Shown: piece after piece, positions 15,261-24,279 of the stretch | Numbering within the stretch: position 1 is the stretch's first letter | How the letters are laid out: each line of letters begins with the position of its first letter | Assembly (NCBI RefSeq): GCF_029167625.1 | Contig: NZ_CP119145.1 | Location: 4,898,001 to 4,962,000 of the forward strand | DNA from: Streptomyces sp. AM 4-1-1 | GTDB lineage: Bacteria > Actinomycetota > Actinomycetes > Streptomycetales > Streptomycetaceae | Direction of reading: 5' to 3' | Length of the DNA: 64,000 nt | The notes under the pieces: generated by a model | What the model saw: only the letters and a program-made list of their open reading frames with translations | The model's database searches: none | What the model was told of the DNA's origin: nothing | Position numbers and translations under genes: made by a program

Positions 15261-15971
15261 ATGAACTCCCGCCAGCGCCGCGGCGTGATACTCCTGCTCC
15301 TCTCCGTCCTGTGCGCCGTCGGGGCCTTCGTCGGCGTGCTCTCGGTGATCAGCGACGCCGACTCCAAGGTCGGCCCCGAGGTCGCGGCGTATCGGCTGAA
15401 GCGGGACGTGGCGCCCTACACCGACCTGACGTCCGGCCAGTTCGAGAAGATCACGATGCCGAAGCGCTGGCTCTCCACGAACGCCGTCACCGACCTCGCC
15501 GACGTACGGGGGAAGATCGCCGTCACCCAGCTGCGCAAGGGTTCGCTGATGCAGCGCGACATGATGGAGGCCCGACCGCAACTCAAGGCGGGCGAGCAGG
15601 AGATCGCCATCATGATCGACGCGGCGACCGGCGTGGCGGGCAAGATCACCCCCGGCGCCAAGGTGAACGTGTATGCCACCTTCGCCGGCAAGAAGGACGG
15701 CGACGCCCCGCAGTCCAAGGTCATCGTCGCCAACGCCAGAGTGCTGAACGTCGGCACGCTGACCGCCCTGGAGCCGGACCGCGACAACCGGTCGGGCCGG
15801 GCGGCCACCGAGGCGGTGCCGATCACCTTCGCGCTCAACACCCTGGACACCCAGCGCATCGCGTACGCCGAATCCTTCGCGGAGCACGTCCGGCTGGCGC
15901 TCGTCGCGCCCGGCGACGCCGGGACGATCCGGCCGGGCGACCGCACCTACACGCTCGACAAGGACAAGTGA
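15261..15971 (+). CDS. cpaB: Flp pilus assembly protein CpaB/RcpC-like (SAF domain)
   Basis: The 236-residue protein has one N-terminal membrane anchor (RRGVILLLLSVLCAVGAFVG) followed by an extracytoplasmic SAF domain (about residues 35-110, with VAPYTDLTSGQFEKITMP) and a C-terminal CpaB/RcpC domain. In Gram-negative Tad systems this protein lines or modulates the outer-membrane pore; in a monoderm it probably contacts the wall-spanning part of the pilus. It precedes the cpaE-like gene by six bases and opens the structural part of the operon. Confidence 0.8.
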   Translation: MNSRQRRGVILLLLSVLCAVGAFVGVLSVISDADSKVGPEVAAYRLKRDVAPYTDLTSGQFEKITMPKRWLSTNAVTDLADVRGKIAVTQLRKGSLMQRDMMEARPQLKAGEQEIAIMIDAATGVAGKITPGAKVNVYATFAGKKDGDAPQSKVIVANARVLNVGTLTALEPDRDNRSGRAATEAVPITFALNTLDTQRIAYAESFAEHVRLALVAPGDAGTIRPGDRTYTLDKDK

Positions 15972-15977
15972 GGCCGG

Positions 15978-17243
15978 ATGGCCACCAGGATTCTCCCGGC
16001 CGTCGGTGATCCCGACGCCGTCCGGTCCGTCACGACCCTCCTCAGCCAGCTGCCCGACGTGGAGCCCGCGGCCCCGGTCCCGGACTCGACGCACCTCCTC
16101 GACACGCTCGCGCGGCTGGCCGCGGACTCGCTGGACGAGCTGCCGGAGGTCGTACTGGTCCACGAGCGGATCGGACCCGCGCCCGCCCTGGAGCTCATCC
16201 GGGAGGTGTCACTGCGCTTCCCCGCCGTCGGGGTGGTCCTGATGACCTCCGACGCGAGCCCCGCGCTCTTCTCCGCCGCCATGGACTCGGGCGCCCGGGG
16301 CATCGCGACCCTGCCGCTGGGTTACGAGGAACTGGTCAACCGCGTCCAGGCCGCCGCCCAGTGGTCGGTCGGGGTGCGCCGCCATCTGGGCGCCGGGAGC
16401 GACGTCCTCGCCGGGCCCGGCGGCACGGTCGTCACGGTCACCGGCGCCAAGGGCGGGGTGGGCACCACACTCACCGCCGTCCACCTCGCGCTGGCCGCCC
16501 AGACGTCCGGCCGGTCCACGGCCCTGGTCGACATGGACCTCCAGACCGGAGACGTCGCCGCGTACCTCGACGTGCAGTTCCGGCGCTCGGTCGCCGACCT
16601 GGCGGCGATCACCGACATCTCGCCCCGGGTGCTGTCCGACGCCGTCTTCAGCCACGAGAGCGGGCTCGCCCTCCTCCTCGCCCCCGCCGACGGCGAGCGC
16701 GGCGAGGAGGTCACGGACCGGGCGGCCCGCCAGATCGTGGGCGCGCTGCGCACACGGTACGAGGTGGTGGTGATCGACTGCGGCAGCCAGATGCACGGGG
16801 CGAACGCGACCGCCGTGGAGATGGCCGACGTCGCCGTGCTGGTGACCACCCCGGACGTGATCGCGGTGCGGGGCGCCAAGCGGGTCGTACGGATGTGGGA
16901 CCGGCTCCAGATACGGAAGGCGGAGGACACCCTCACGGTGGTCAACCGGCACAACCGGAACACCGAGATCCAGCCGCAGCTGATCCAGCGGATCACCGGC
17001 GCCCGGATGGCGGCCACCACCGTCCCGGCGAACTTCAAGGAGCTGCAGGCCGCCGTCGACGCGGGCCGGATGCACGAACTCGACGCCCGCTCGGCGGTCA
17101 AGCAGGCGCTCTGGGGTCTGGCGGGGGAGCTCGGGCTGGTGAAGACTCCGCAGGGTCCGCAGCAGCGCGGCAGGTCGCGCGGCGACAGGGGCTCCGCCGG
17201 CGGACGTCGGCGGCGCGGCGGCGGAAACAGCGGGGAGGGCTGA
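15978..17243 (+). CDS. cpaE: CpaE/TadZ-type ParA-like ATPase
   Basis: The 421-residue protein has a degenerate response-receiver-like N-terminal domain (about residues 1-130) and a ParA/MinD ATPase domain. The deviant Walker A (VTGAKGGVGTTLTAVHLA) starts near residue 155, with ALVDMDLQTGD and VVVIDCGSQ as the other motifs. In Tad systems this protein sets the pilus assembly site at the membrane or pole. The C-terminus is a basic Arg/Gly tail (RRRGGGNSGEG). It lies within a tightly spaced operon with cpaB upstream and the first TadE seven bases downstream. Confidence 0.85.
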   Translation: MATRILPAVGDPDAVRSVTTLLSQLPDVEPAAPVPDSTHLLDTLARLAADSLDELPEVVLVHERIGPAPALELIREVSLRFPAVGVVLMTSDASPALFSAAMDSGARGIATLPLGYEELVNRVQAAAQWSVGVRRHLGAGSDVLAGPGGTVVTVTGAKGGVGTTLTAVHLALAAQTSGRSTALVDMDLQTGDVAAYLDVQFRRSVADLAAITDISPRVLSDAVFSHESGLALLLAPADGERGEEVTDRAARQIVGALRTRYEVVVIDCGSQMHGANATAVEMADVAVLVTTPDVIAVRGAKRVVRMWDRLQIRKAEDTLTVVNRHNRNTEIQPQLIQRITGARMAATTVPANFKELQAAVDAGRMHELDARSAVKQALWGLAGELGLVKTPQGPQQRGRSRGDRGSAGGRRRRGGGNSGEG

Positions 17244-17249
17244 TACCCG

Positions 17250-17669
17250 ATGCGCACCCGGAGGAGAGCCGCGTTACGCCGTCCGGACACGGACGGCGCG
17301 CGTGGCGGGCGGGCCCGCGGCGACCGGGGGCAGGTGATCGTCGAGTTCACCGGCATGGTGCCGATCATCCTGCTGACGCTCGCCCTGCTCTGGCAGATGG
17401 TGCTGCTCGGCTACACCTACACGCTGGCCGGCAGCGCGGCCGACGCGGGCGTGCACGCGGCGGCGGTGAAGGGGGCGGGGGCGTGCGCGGAGGCCGTCGC
17501 CGACCGGCTGCCCGGTGCCTGGGAGGGCGGCGCCGTCGACTGCGGCGGAGGCGACTCCGACATGGTCAGGGTGACGGTCACGCTGAAGGCGCCCATCCTC
17601 TTCCCCGGCTTCGCGGACCTCCCCATTCCGGTGCGCGGTGTCGCCGGGGCGGCCCGGGAAGACAGGTGA
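17250..17669 (+). CDS. TadE-like pseudopilin 1
   Basis: This is a 139-residue pilin-like protein. The type IVb prepilin leader ends at DRG, followed by QVIVEFTGM, which keeps glutamate at +5 and an aromatic at +6 for cleavage by the prepilin peptidase. A single hydrophobic helix (MVPIILLTLALLWQMVLLGY) follows. The extracellular part contains a cysteine pair (ACAEA and VDCGGG). It likely forms a minor pilin or a TadE/TadF assembly initiator in the Flp pilus. Confidence 0.8.
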   Translation: MRTRRRAALRRPDTDGARGGRARGDRGQVIVEFTGMVPIILLTLALLWQMVLLGYTYTLAGSAADAGVHAAAVKGAGACAEAVADRLPGAWEGGAVDCGGGDSDMVRVTVTLKAPILFPGFADLPIPVRGVAGAAREDR

Positions 17670-17675
17670 CGGGCG

Positions 17676-18272
17676 ATGACACCACGGGTACGGGCAGCAG
17701 GGGTACGGGCACGGGTACGGGTACGGCTTCCGGAGCGGGCCCGGGTACTCATGTCGGCACGGGAACCACGGGCGCGGGCCCGGCTCCGAGGACGCGTACG
17801 GGCAGGGGCACCGGGCCGTGCCCCGGAGCGCGGCCGGGGCACCGGGTGGGGCCGGGGCGCGGGGCACGGCCGGGGCGCGGGATGCGGCCGGGGCACCGGG
17901 TGGGGCCGGGGCACCGGGTGCGACCGGGGCTCGACCGCCATCGAGTACCTCGGCTTCCTCCCCGTACTCCTCCTCATCGGCCTCGCCGGAATCCAGCTCG
18001 GCCTGGTCGCCTACACGGCGCAGCAGGCGGGGACGGCGGCCCGCGCGGCGGCCCGTACGGCGTCGCAGCAGGAGACCGCGGGGCAGTACGCGCGCGTCGG
18101 CACGTCGTCCATGAGCGGGTGGCTGGCGGACGGGGCGACGTTCAGCGTGGGCGGCGGCGACGCGGTCACCGTGACCGTGACGGTCGACGTCCCCTCGCTG
18201 TTCCCGGGGCTGCACCCCTCCGTCACGAAGTCCGCCACCATGCCGAGCGACCGATCCGTCCGCCACGACTGA
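17676..18272 (+). CDS. TadE-like pseudopilin 2 with repeat-extended leader
   Basis: The 198-residue protein has a type IVb cleavage site (CDRG then STAIEYLGF, E at +5, Y at +6) only at about residue 86. The transmembrane helix is FLPVLLLIGLAGIQLGLVAY, followed by an extracytoplasmic domain of about 90 residues. The 85-residue leader is Arg/Gly-rich. Its last 36 residues are six 6-residue repeats (PERGRG, TGWGRG, AGHGRG, AGCGRG, TGWGRG, TGCDRG) encoded by 18-bp tandem units. A shorter start at ATG 17751 would still include the repeats. TadE leaders are normally 10-30 residues. It sits six bases after pseudopilin 1. Confidence 0.75.
   Translation: MTPRVRAAGVRARVRVRLPERARVLMSAREPRARARLRGRVRAGAPGRAPERGRGTGWGRGAGHGRGAGCGRGTGWGRGTGCDRGSTAIEYLGFLPVLLLIGLAGIQLGLVAYTAQQAGTAARAAARTASQQETAGQYARVGTSSMSGWLADGATFSVGGGDAVTVTVTVDVPSLFPGLHPSVTKSATMPSDRSVRHD
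17823..17930 (+). repeat. Six 18-bp tandem units in the TadE2 leader
   Basis: Units begin at 17823, 17841, 17859, 17877, 17895 and 17913. Units 2 and 5 are identical (ACCGGGTGGGGCCGGGGC). All are in frame, and the array ends exactly at the glycine preceding the predicted prepilin cleavage site. Confidence 0.9.
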
Positions 18273-18277
18273 ACAGC

Positions 18278-18348
18278 ACCCGGCCCGGCCGGCCGCCACG
18301 ACCGACCACCACCCGGCCGGCCGCCGCCACGACCGACCACCCGGCCGG
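18278..18348 (+). repeat. Imperfect ~27-bp tandem repeats before cpaF
   Basis: The 103-base gap between TadE2 and cpaF holds about two and a half copies of a CCCGGCCGGCCGCCACGACC-type unit. It is non-coding as far as I can tell. The cpaF ribosome binding site (GCGAGGAG) lies just beyond. Confidence 0.6.
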
Positions 18349-18375
18349 GTACCGCCCGAAGCGAGGAGTACGCCC

Positions 18376-19713
18376 ATGAGTCTGCGGGCACGCATCACCG
18401 CCCCCGAGGAGAACGGAGGCGGACGAGAGGACGGCCACCTGGTCGCCACGTACCGCTCCAAGCTCCTTGAGGAGATCGACCTCGCCGAGATGTCCTCGCT
18501 CGCCGCGGCCGACCGCAGGACCCGTCTGGAGCGTGTCCTCGGCCACATCATCAGCCGGGAGGGCCCGGTCCTCTCGACCGCCGAACGCGCCCAGCTGATC
18601 CGCCGGGTCGTCGACGAGGCCCTCGGCCTCGGCGTGCTCGAACCGCTCCTCGAAGACGCGTCCGTCACCGAGATCATGGTCAACGGACCGGACCAGATCT
18701 TCGTCGAACGCGGCGGCCGGGTCGAGCAGTTGCCGCTCCGGTTCGCCAGCCACGAACAGCTGATGCAGACCATCGAGCGCATCGTCTCCACCGTCAACCG
18801 CCGGGTCGACGAGGCCAATCCGATGGTCGACGCCCGGCTGCCCAGCGGCGAGCGCGTCAACGTGATCATCCCGCCGCTCTCGCTCACCGGCGCCACGCTC
18901 ACGATCCGCCGCTTCCCGCAGGCGTACACGCTCCGGGAGATGATCGGCTTCGGATCGCTCGACGAACAGATGCTGGTCCTGCTCGCCGGGCTCGTCCGGT
19001 CCAAGCACAACGTGATCGTGTCCGGGGCCACCGGCACCGGCAAGACCACCCTCCTCAACGCGCTCTCCGGACTGATCCCGGAGGGCGAACGCATCGTGAC
19101 CATCGAGGACTCGGCCGAACTCCAGCTCCAGCAGAACCATGTGATCCGGCTGGAGTCCCGCCCGGCGAACGTCGAGGGCAAGGGCCAGGTCACCATCCGC
19201 GACCTGGTCCGCAACTCGCTGCGCATGCGCCCCGACCGGATCGTCGTCGGTGAGGTCCGCGGCGGCGAATCGCTCGACATGCTCCAGGCGATGTCGACCG
19301 GGCACGACGGCTCGCTCGCCACCGTCCACGCCAACAGTGCCGAGGACGCGCTGATGCGGCTCCAGACGCTCGCCTCGATGTCCGAGGTCAAGATCCCGTT
19401 CGAGGCGCTGCACGACCAGATCAACAGCGCGGTGGACGTCATCGTCCAGCTGACCCGGCACGCCGACGGCGCCCGCAAGGTCACCGAGATCGCCACGCTC
19501 GACTCGCACGGCCGCGACCCGTACCGGCTGACCACCGTGGCCCGCTACGACGCCCGGCCGATGACCGCCGACGGCGTGATCCACGGCGCGTTCCGGTACT
19601 TCCCGCTCCCGCGCCGCGTCGCGGACCGGCTGTTCATGTCCGGCCAGGCCGTACCGCAGGCGTTCGGAGTCGCCCCGACCGACGAACATCTCGCCACCCG
19701 AGAGGCCAGGTAG
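18376..19713 (+). CDS. cpaF: CpaF/TadA-type secretion ATPase
   Basis: The 445-residue hexameric ATPase powers Flp pilus extension (and in some systems retraction). Motifs include the Walker A GATGTGKTTL (Lys223), Asp box (IVTIEDSAELQL), Walker B region (RPDRIVVGEVRGGES) and His box (HDGSLATVHANS). The N-terminal all-alpha domain has the family's VTEIMVNGPDQIFVERGG segment. The ATG at 18376 follows GAGGAG. It is the best-conserved gene of the locus and leads the ATPase-platform part (cpaF, tadB, tadC). Confidence 0.93.
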   Translation: MSLRARITAPEENGGGREDGHLVATYRSKLLEEIDLAEMSSLAAADRRTRLERVLGHIISREGPVLSTAERAQLIRRVVDEALGLGVLEPLLEDASVTEIMVNGPDQIFVERGGRVEQLPLRFASHEQLMQTIERIVSTVNRRVDEANPMVDARLPSGERVNVIIPPLSLTGATLTIRRFPQAYTLREMIGFGSLDEQMLVLLAGLVRSKHNVIVSGATGTGKTTLLNALSGLIPEGERIVTIEDSAELQLQQNHVIRLESRPANVEGKGQVTIRDLVRNSLRMRPDRIVVGEVRGGESLDMLQAMSTGHDGSLATVHANSAEDALMRLQTLASMSEVKIPFEALHDQINSAVDVIVQLTRHADGARKVTEIATLDSHGRDPYRLTTVARYDARPMTADGVIHGAFRYFPLPRRVADRLFMSGQAVPQAFGVAPTDEHLATREAR

Positions 19714-19724
19714 GTAGTCCAGCC

Positions 19725-20663
19725 ATGGAAAAGCTCGTGCTCCTGACCATCGGCGTCACCCTGCTGTGCTGTGTGCTCGCCGTCGTCGGGCTCCAGACGT
19801 ACGCCTCCGGCAAGGCCCAGCGGGACGCGCTCGTCGACCGGCTCTCGGCGGCCGGCGAACTGCCGCCGGGAGGACCCCGCCGGCGCTTCCACGCCCTCGA
19901 CGGACGGCTGCGCCGTACCGCGTTCGGCCGACGGATCGACCGGCGGCTGTCCGCGACCGGCCTCCGGATCAGCACCGGTGAGTACGTCGTCTACGTGCTG
20001 TCCGCGGTCGTGGTGCTGTGGCTGGTCGCCTCGTCCGCGCTGGCCGCCTTCTTCGGTCCGCTCGCCGGCCTCGCCGCGATCTGGGCGGCCAACACCTTCC
20101 TCAACTGGCACCGCGCCAAACGCACCGAGGCGTTCATCAACCAGCTCCCGGAGATTTCCCGGGTCCTGGCCAACGCCACCCACGCCGGGCTCGCGCTGCG
20201 CACCTCCATCGCGATGGCCGCCGACGAACTGGACGCCCCGGCCGGGGACGAGCTGCGGATCGTCGCCGACCAGCTCGCCGTCGGACGCACCCTCGACGAC
20301 GCCCTCGGCGAGCTGGCCGACCGGCTGCCCTCCCGCGAACTCGTCGTCCTGGTCTCCACCCTGATCCTCTCCAACCGGGCGGGCGGCCAGGTCGTCTCCT
20401 CGCTGCGCAACCTCACCAGGACACTGGAGGAGCGCAAGGAGACCCGCCGCGAGGTCCGCACCCAGCTCTCCCAGGTCAACACGACCGCGTACGCCGTACC
20501 TGCCATCGGCGTCGGCGCGATGCTGCTGGTCAACTCGATCGTCCCGGGCGCCCTCGACCGGATGACCGGAACGTTCGCGGGTCAGGCCGCCGTCGTCGTC
20601 GCCCTGACCCTGTACGCCCTCGGCTTCATCGCCATCCGCCGCATTTCCAAGATCGACATCTGA
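19725..20663 (+). CDS. tadB: TadB-like inner membrane platform protein (T2SS F family)
   Basis: The 312-residue polytopic protein has two N-terminal helix regions and two C-terminal helices flanking the cytosolic T2SSF domain (about residues 140-270). Visible family features include LPEISRVLANATHAGLALRTS and a C-terminal AYAVPAIGVGAMLLVNSIVPG. It forms the membrane platform with TadC on which CpaF acts. It starts 11 bases after the cpaF stop and ends 14 bases before tadC. Confidence 0.87.
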   Translation: MEKLVLLTIGVTLLCCVLAVVGLQTYASGKAQRDALVDRLSAAGELPPGGPRRRFHALDGRLRRTAFGRRIDRRLSATGLRISTGEYVVYVLSAVVVLWLVASSALAAFFGPLAGLAAIWAANTFLNWHRAKRTEAFINQLPEISRVLANATHAGLALRTSIAMAADELDAPAGDELRIVADQLAVGRTLDDALGELADRLPSRELVVLVSTLILSNRAGGQVVSSLRNLTRTLEERKETRREVRTQLSQVNTTAYAVPAIGVGAMLLVNSIVPGALDRMTGTFAGQAAVVVALTLYALGFIAIRRISKIDI

Positions 20664-20677
20664 GGAGGAGGCCCGGC

Positions 20678-21565
20678 ATGACTCTGCTGCTCTCCCTGCT
20701 CGCCGGCCTCGCCGTGTTCGGCGTCTTCAAGGGCGTCCGGATGTACCGCGCGGAGACCGAACTCCCCGGCGACCTGGCCCTCGCCCTGGAGGTCGGCTCC
20801 ACCCGCACCACCGCGGTCGGCTCCGGCATCGACCGGCTCGGGATGCGCTGGGCGCCCCTGGTGCTGCGCCTGATGGGCCCGAAACGGGTCGCCGAGAAAC
20901 GCCGCAGGATCGACCTGGCGGGCAACCCCGGCGGCCTGACCATCGACCGTTACGCCGCCCGCCGCGCCGTCTACGGCGCGCTCGGCGCGCTCGCCGCCTT
21001 CGCCATGCTCACCAAGGGACAGATCCTGCTCGCCCTGCTGATGGTGGCGTTCGGCCTCTTCTGGGGCGAGGTCGGCATCTGGGCGGCCGTCCGCAAACGC
21101 AAGGACGACATCGAACGCACCCTCCCGGACTTCCTGGACGTGCTCGCCGTCGTCGTCTCCGCCGGACTCGGCTTCCGGCAGGCACTCGACCGGGTCGCGG
21201 AGAAGTACCAGGGCCCCTGGGCCGACGAACTGCGCATCACCCTGCGCCAGATGGACATGGGAGTCAGCCGCCGCCGGGCCTTCGACGAACTGCGCAGACG
21301 CAACGACTCGGAGCAGGTCGCCATGTTCGTCACCGCCCTCCAGCAGGGCGAGGAACTGGGCGCGCCGATCGTCGACACACTGATCGCGATCGCCGCGGAC
21401 ATGCGCCGTACGGACGCCCAGAACGCCCGGCGCAAGGCCGCCAAGGCCATCCCCAAGGCCACCCTCATGGTCACCACCTTCATGGTCCCGGCAACCGTGA
21501 TCCTGATGGGCGCGGCGATGCTCCTCGGATCGGGCACGGACCTCGGTTCCCTGACGGGGGAGTGA
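20678..21565 (+). CDS. tadC: TadC-like inner membrane platform protein (T2SS F family)
   Basis: The 295-residue partner of TadB starts at ATG 20678 after GAGGAGG. The T2SSF domain spans about residues 145-265 (TLPDFLDVLAVVVSAGLGF and FVTALQQGEELGAPIVDTL). Hydrophobic helices lie near 1-18, 100-130 and 265-290. It completes the platform for pilus assembly. The histidine kinase gene follows eight bases downstream, suggesting the sensor pair is part of the same transcript. Confidence 0.87.
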   Translation: MTLLLSLLAGLAVFGVFKGVRMYRAETELPGDLALALEVGSTRTTAVGSGIDRLGMRWAPLVLRLMGPKRVAEKRRRIDLAGNPGGLTIDRYAARRAVYGALGALAAFAMLTKGQILLALLMVAFGLFWGEVGIWAAVRKRKDDIERTLPDFLDVLAVVVSAGLGFRQALDRVAEKYQGPWADELRITLRQMDMGVSRRRAFDELRRRNDSEQVAMFVTALQQGEELGAPIVDTLIAIAADMRRTDAQNARRKAAKAIPKATLMVTTFMVPATVILMGAAMLLGSGTDLGSLTGE

Positions 21566-21572
21566 CCCGCCG

Positions 21573-22967
21573 ATGCCCATCCCCCGCCGGGCGGGCCCAC
21601 CGGCCTCCCCGCCGCCCTCGCCGTCGGCCCCGCCCTCCTCACCGCCCCCGCCCAACGCGCCGAGCACCCCCGAGGGCCCGGCGCCCACGGTCTCCATCCA
21701 GGTCAACGCCCTCCAGGCACTGGCCCGTCAGGTGTTCCTGTTCCGGCTGGCGATGATCGCGATCGGCACCCCGATGGCGCTGGACAACACGGCCAGGGGA
21801 GCTGCGGCCTGGCTGGTGGCCTCGGCGGTACTGGTCACGATCGTCGGCTCGTACGCCCTCTACCGCGACTGGGAACGCTTCGGCCCGCTGCTGCTCCGCC
21901 ACCCCGTGCTGCTGGCCGTGGACACCCTCTTCGGCGCGCTGCTCCTGTTCACCGCCACCCCGGATTCGAGCGTCGGATACGCCGTCGTCTGCACCCCGCT
22001 GCTCGCGGGGCTGCTCTACGGCTGGCGCGGGGCGGGCGTGTTCGCGGCGGTGGAGTGCCTGATCCTGGCCGCCGCGTACGGCGCCGCCCACGACCGTACC
22101 CACGCCACCCTCGCCAACTCCCTGCTGCTGCCCGGTTTCTGCGTGCTGGCCGGCGCGGTCGGCGTCGCCCTGCGTGATCTGCTGCTCCGGGTCGGCGCGG
22201 CGAGCCAGGCGCTCAACGAGACCCGCGCCCGGCTCGCCGTCAGCGAGGCGGTCGAGGAGGAACGCGCCCGGCTGGCCCGGGAGATGCACGACTCCGTGGC
22301 GAAGACCCTGCACGGCCTGGCCCTGGCGGCCGACGGCCTGGCCGGGACGGCGTACCGGATGGACCCGCTCGCGGTCCGGGACCGGGCCGAACTGGTCGCC
22401 AGATCCGCCCGCCGCGCGGCTGCCGAGTCCCGCGAACTCCTCTCCGACCTGCGCCGCGAGTCGGGACTGGACGGCGGGGTGGACCTGCTGGCCGAACTGC
22501 GCTGCCGTACGGGTGACTTCACCCGCGTCCACGGTCTGACCGCCGAACTCCGCCCGCTGGGCGGGGCGCCGCTGCCACCGGTCCCGCAGGCCGTCGCCCG
22601 CCAACTGCTGGCGGTCGTCGCCGAGGCGATGGAGAACGTCCACCGGCACGCGGGCGCCGACCGGGTGGTGGTCCTGGCGGGGGTGGCGGACGACGCGGAG
22701 ATCGCGGGGGGCGCAGGGGGTACGGGTGGCCCGGGTGGTGTACTGCGGGTCGGCGTACGCGACGACGGGACCGGCCTGCCCGAGGGCCTGACGCTCGACG
22801 GCCTTCGGCGTACGGGCCACTTCGGCCTGGTCGGCATGGCGGAACGCGCCGCGTCGATCGGCGCCCGCATCCGGATCGGCAAGGGCGGGGCCACCGGAAC
22901 CGAGATCCTGGTGGAACTGCCCATGGCGGCCATCACCATGCCACCGCAGGGCGGACGGCCCCCATGA
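21573..22967 (+). CDS. NarL-type sensor histidine kinase in the pilus locus
   Basis: The 464-residue kinase has a Pro/Ser-rich cytosolic N-terminus (about 45 residues), five or six transmembrane helices (about 60-205), a HisKA_3 dimerisation domain with phospho-acceptor His239 (LAREMHDSVAKTL), and a HATPase domain (AVVAEAMENVHRHAG, VRDDGTGLPEG, GHFGLVGMAERA). It phosphorylates the LuxR-type regulator encoded next. The signal is unknown. Its place between tadC and flp suggests control of pilus gene expression. A Gly-rich loop (GGAGGTGGPGG) interrupts the ATPase domain. Confidence 0.88.
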   Translation: MPIPRRAGPPASPPPSPSAPPSSPPPPNAPSTPEGPAPTVSIQVNALQALARQVFLFRLAMIAIGTPMALDNTARGAAAWLVASAVLVTIVGSYALYRDWERFGPLLLRHPVLLAVDTLFGALLLFTATPDSSVGYAVVCTPLLAGLLYGWRGAGVFAAVECLILAAAYGAAHDRTHATLANSLLLPGFCVLAGAVGVALRDLLLRVGAASQALNETRARLAVSEAVEEERARLAREMHDSVAKTLHGLALAADGLAGTAYRMDPLAVRDRAELVARSARRAAAESRELLSDLRRESGLDGGVDLLAELRCRTGDFTRVHGLTAELRPLGGAPLPPVPQAVARQLLAVVAEAMENVHRHAGADRVVVLAGVADDAEIAGGAGGTGGPGGVLRVGVRDDGTGLPEGLTLDGLRRTGHFGLVGMAERAASIGARIRIGKGGATGTEILVELPMAAITMPPQGGRPP

Positions 22968-23044
22968 CAACGACCCGGCGCTCCCCGATCCCTCCCCCCC
23001 ATATCCCCGTGACGCCCCGACCACCCTTGAGAGGAGGCCGCCGA

Positions 23045-24112
23045 ATGCCGAACGAGACCTTCCACGCGGCCGCGCGGCCCACGCGGCGACCCGAACGGCC
23101 CAATACCCTGCCGACCCCCGGAACCCCGCCGACACCCGGGAGACTGCCGACACCCGGAACCCCGCCGACACCCGGGAGACTGCCGACGCCCGGAACACCG
23201 TCGACCCCCGAGGCGCCCGCCCCGCTGCGACCCCCACCCTTACCCGCGCCCCCGCCTCCCGACGCGTCCGCGTCCGCCCCTGACTCTCTCCCGGACCACG
23301 CCCCGCTGCGGGTGGTCGTCGCCGACGACAACCCGGTGGTCAGGGCCGGGCTCACCGCCCTGCTCTCGGACCGGGACGATCTCGACGTGGTCGCGGCGGT
23401 GGCCGACGGCCGTGAGGCGTACGACGCGACGGTACGGCTCCGCCCCGACGTGGTCCTGCTCGACGTACGGATGCCGGGTGTGGACGGCCTGTCCGCGCTG
23501 CCGCACCTCACGCGGATCGCCCCCGTGATGATGCTGACGTACAGCCGGGAGAGCGACATCGTCCACGAGGCGCTGCGCCGGGGCGCGTGCGGCTATCTGG
23601 TGCACGGGGAGTTCACGGCCGACCAGCTGGTGGAGGCCGTGCACGACACGAAACGCGGCCGCCCCCACCTCACCGCCACCGCGACGAACGCACTCCTCGC
23701 CGAGGTCCGCCGTACCCCGCCCCCGCCGGGCCAACGGCTCCCGGAGGGCCTGGGCGCGGCACAGCCGGCGGACGACCTGCCGCGCGGAGGCCACGACGCC
23801 TCGCGAGGTCTTTCGCATCTGCAACCCGCTGTGGCACAGTCAGCGACTGACGGGGCATCGGCTCGTGTCGCCAATGGGCGCTCTTCCGGGCTGAGTTCGA
23901 GGGAGGTGGAGGTCATGGATCTGATCGCGTCGGGGATGAGCAACCAGCAAATCGCCGCCACCTGTTTCATCAGCGAGAAGACCGTCAAGAACCACATCAA
24001 CCGGATCTTCGGCAAGCTGCACAGCGCCAGCCGTAGCGAGGCGATCGCCCGCTGGCTCGGCACCACCCCGATCACCGGACCGGGTGGAGTGGGGGCGAGG
24101 GGCCGTGGGTAG
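23045..24112 (+). CDS. LuxR/NarL-type response regulator with proline-rich N-terminal repeats
   Basis: The 355-residue regulator has an unusual Thr/Pro/Gly-rich N-terminus of about 90 residues, including three 12-residue repeats of the form LPTPGTPPTPGR. A receiver domain follows at about 95-215 (VVVADDNPVVRAGL, phospho-acceptor Asp140 in LLDVRMPGVDG), then a linker of about 65 residues and a LuxR helix-turn-helix at about 290-345 (LSSREVEVMDLIASGMSNQQ). I chose the ATG at 23045, which has GAGAGGAGG seven bases upstream. An ATG at 22964 overlapping the kinase stop would add 27 residues. It likely controls the downstream flp promoter. Confidence 0.85.
   Translation: MPNETFHAAARPTRRPERPNTLPTPGTPPTPGRLPTPGTPPTPGRLPTPGTPSTPEAPAPLRPPPLPAPPPPDASASAPDSLPDHAPLRVVVADDNPVVRAGLTALLSDRDDLDVVAAVADGREAYDATVRLRPDVVLLDVRMPGVDGLSALPHLTRIAPVMMLTYSRESDIVHEALRRGACGYLVHGEFTADQLVEAVHDTKRGRPHLTATATNALLAEVRRTPPPPGQRLPEGLGAAQPADDLPRGGHDASRGLSHLQPAVAQSATDGASARVANGRSSGLSSREVEVMDLIASGMSNQQIAATCFISEKTVKNHINRIFGKLHSASRSEAIARWLGTTPITGPGGVGARGRG
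23108..23215 (+). repeat. Three 36-bp in-frame tandem units in the response regulator gene
   Basis: Units start at 23108, 23144 and 23180. The first two are nearly identical and the third has diverged. They encode the proline-rich repeats before the receiver domain. Confidence 0.85.
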
Positions 24113-24279
24113 ACAGGGCGGACGGCGGGTCCGGCGCGGTCTTTGGGCCCGGAATTGGGCCCAGGGACCCTCCGGGCGGTGCGACCGACGGACATACGTT
24201 GCTCGCGCCGCGAGCGGCACCGCCACAGAGACGCACGCGTCGGCCGGCCCGCGGCCGGCCGGACCGGGAGGGGCACACC

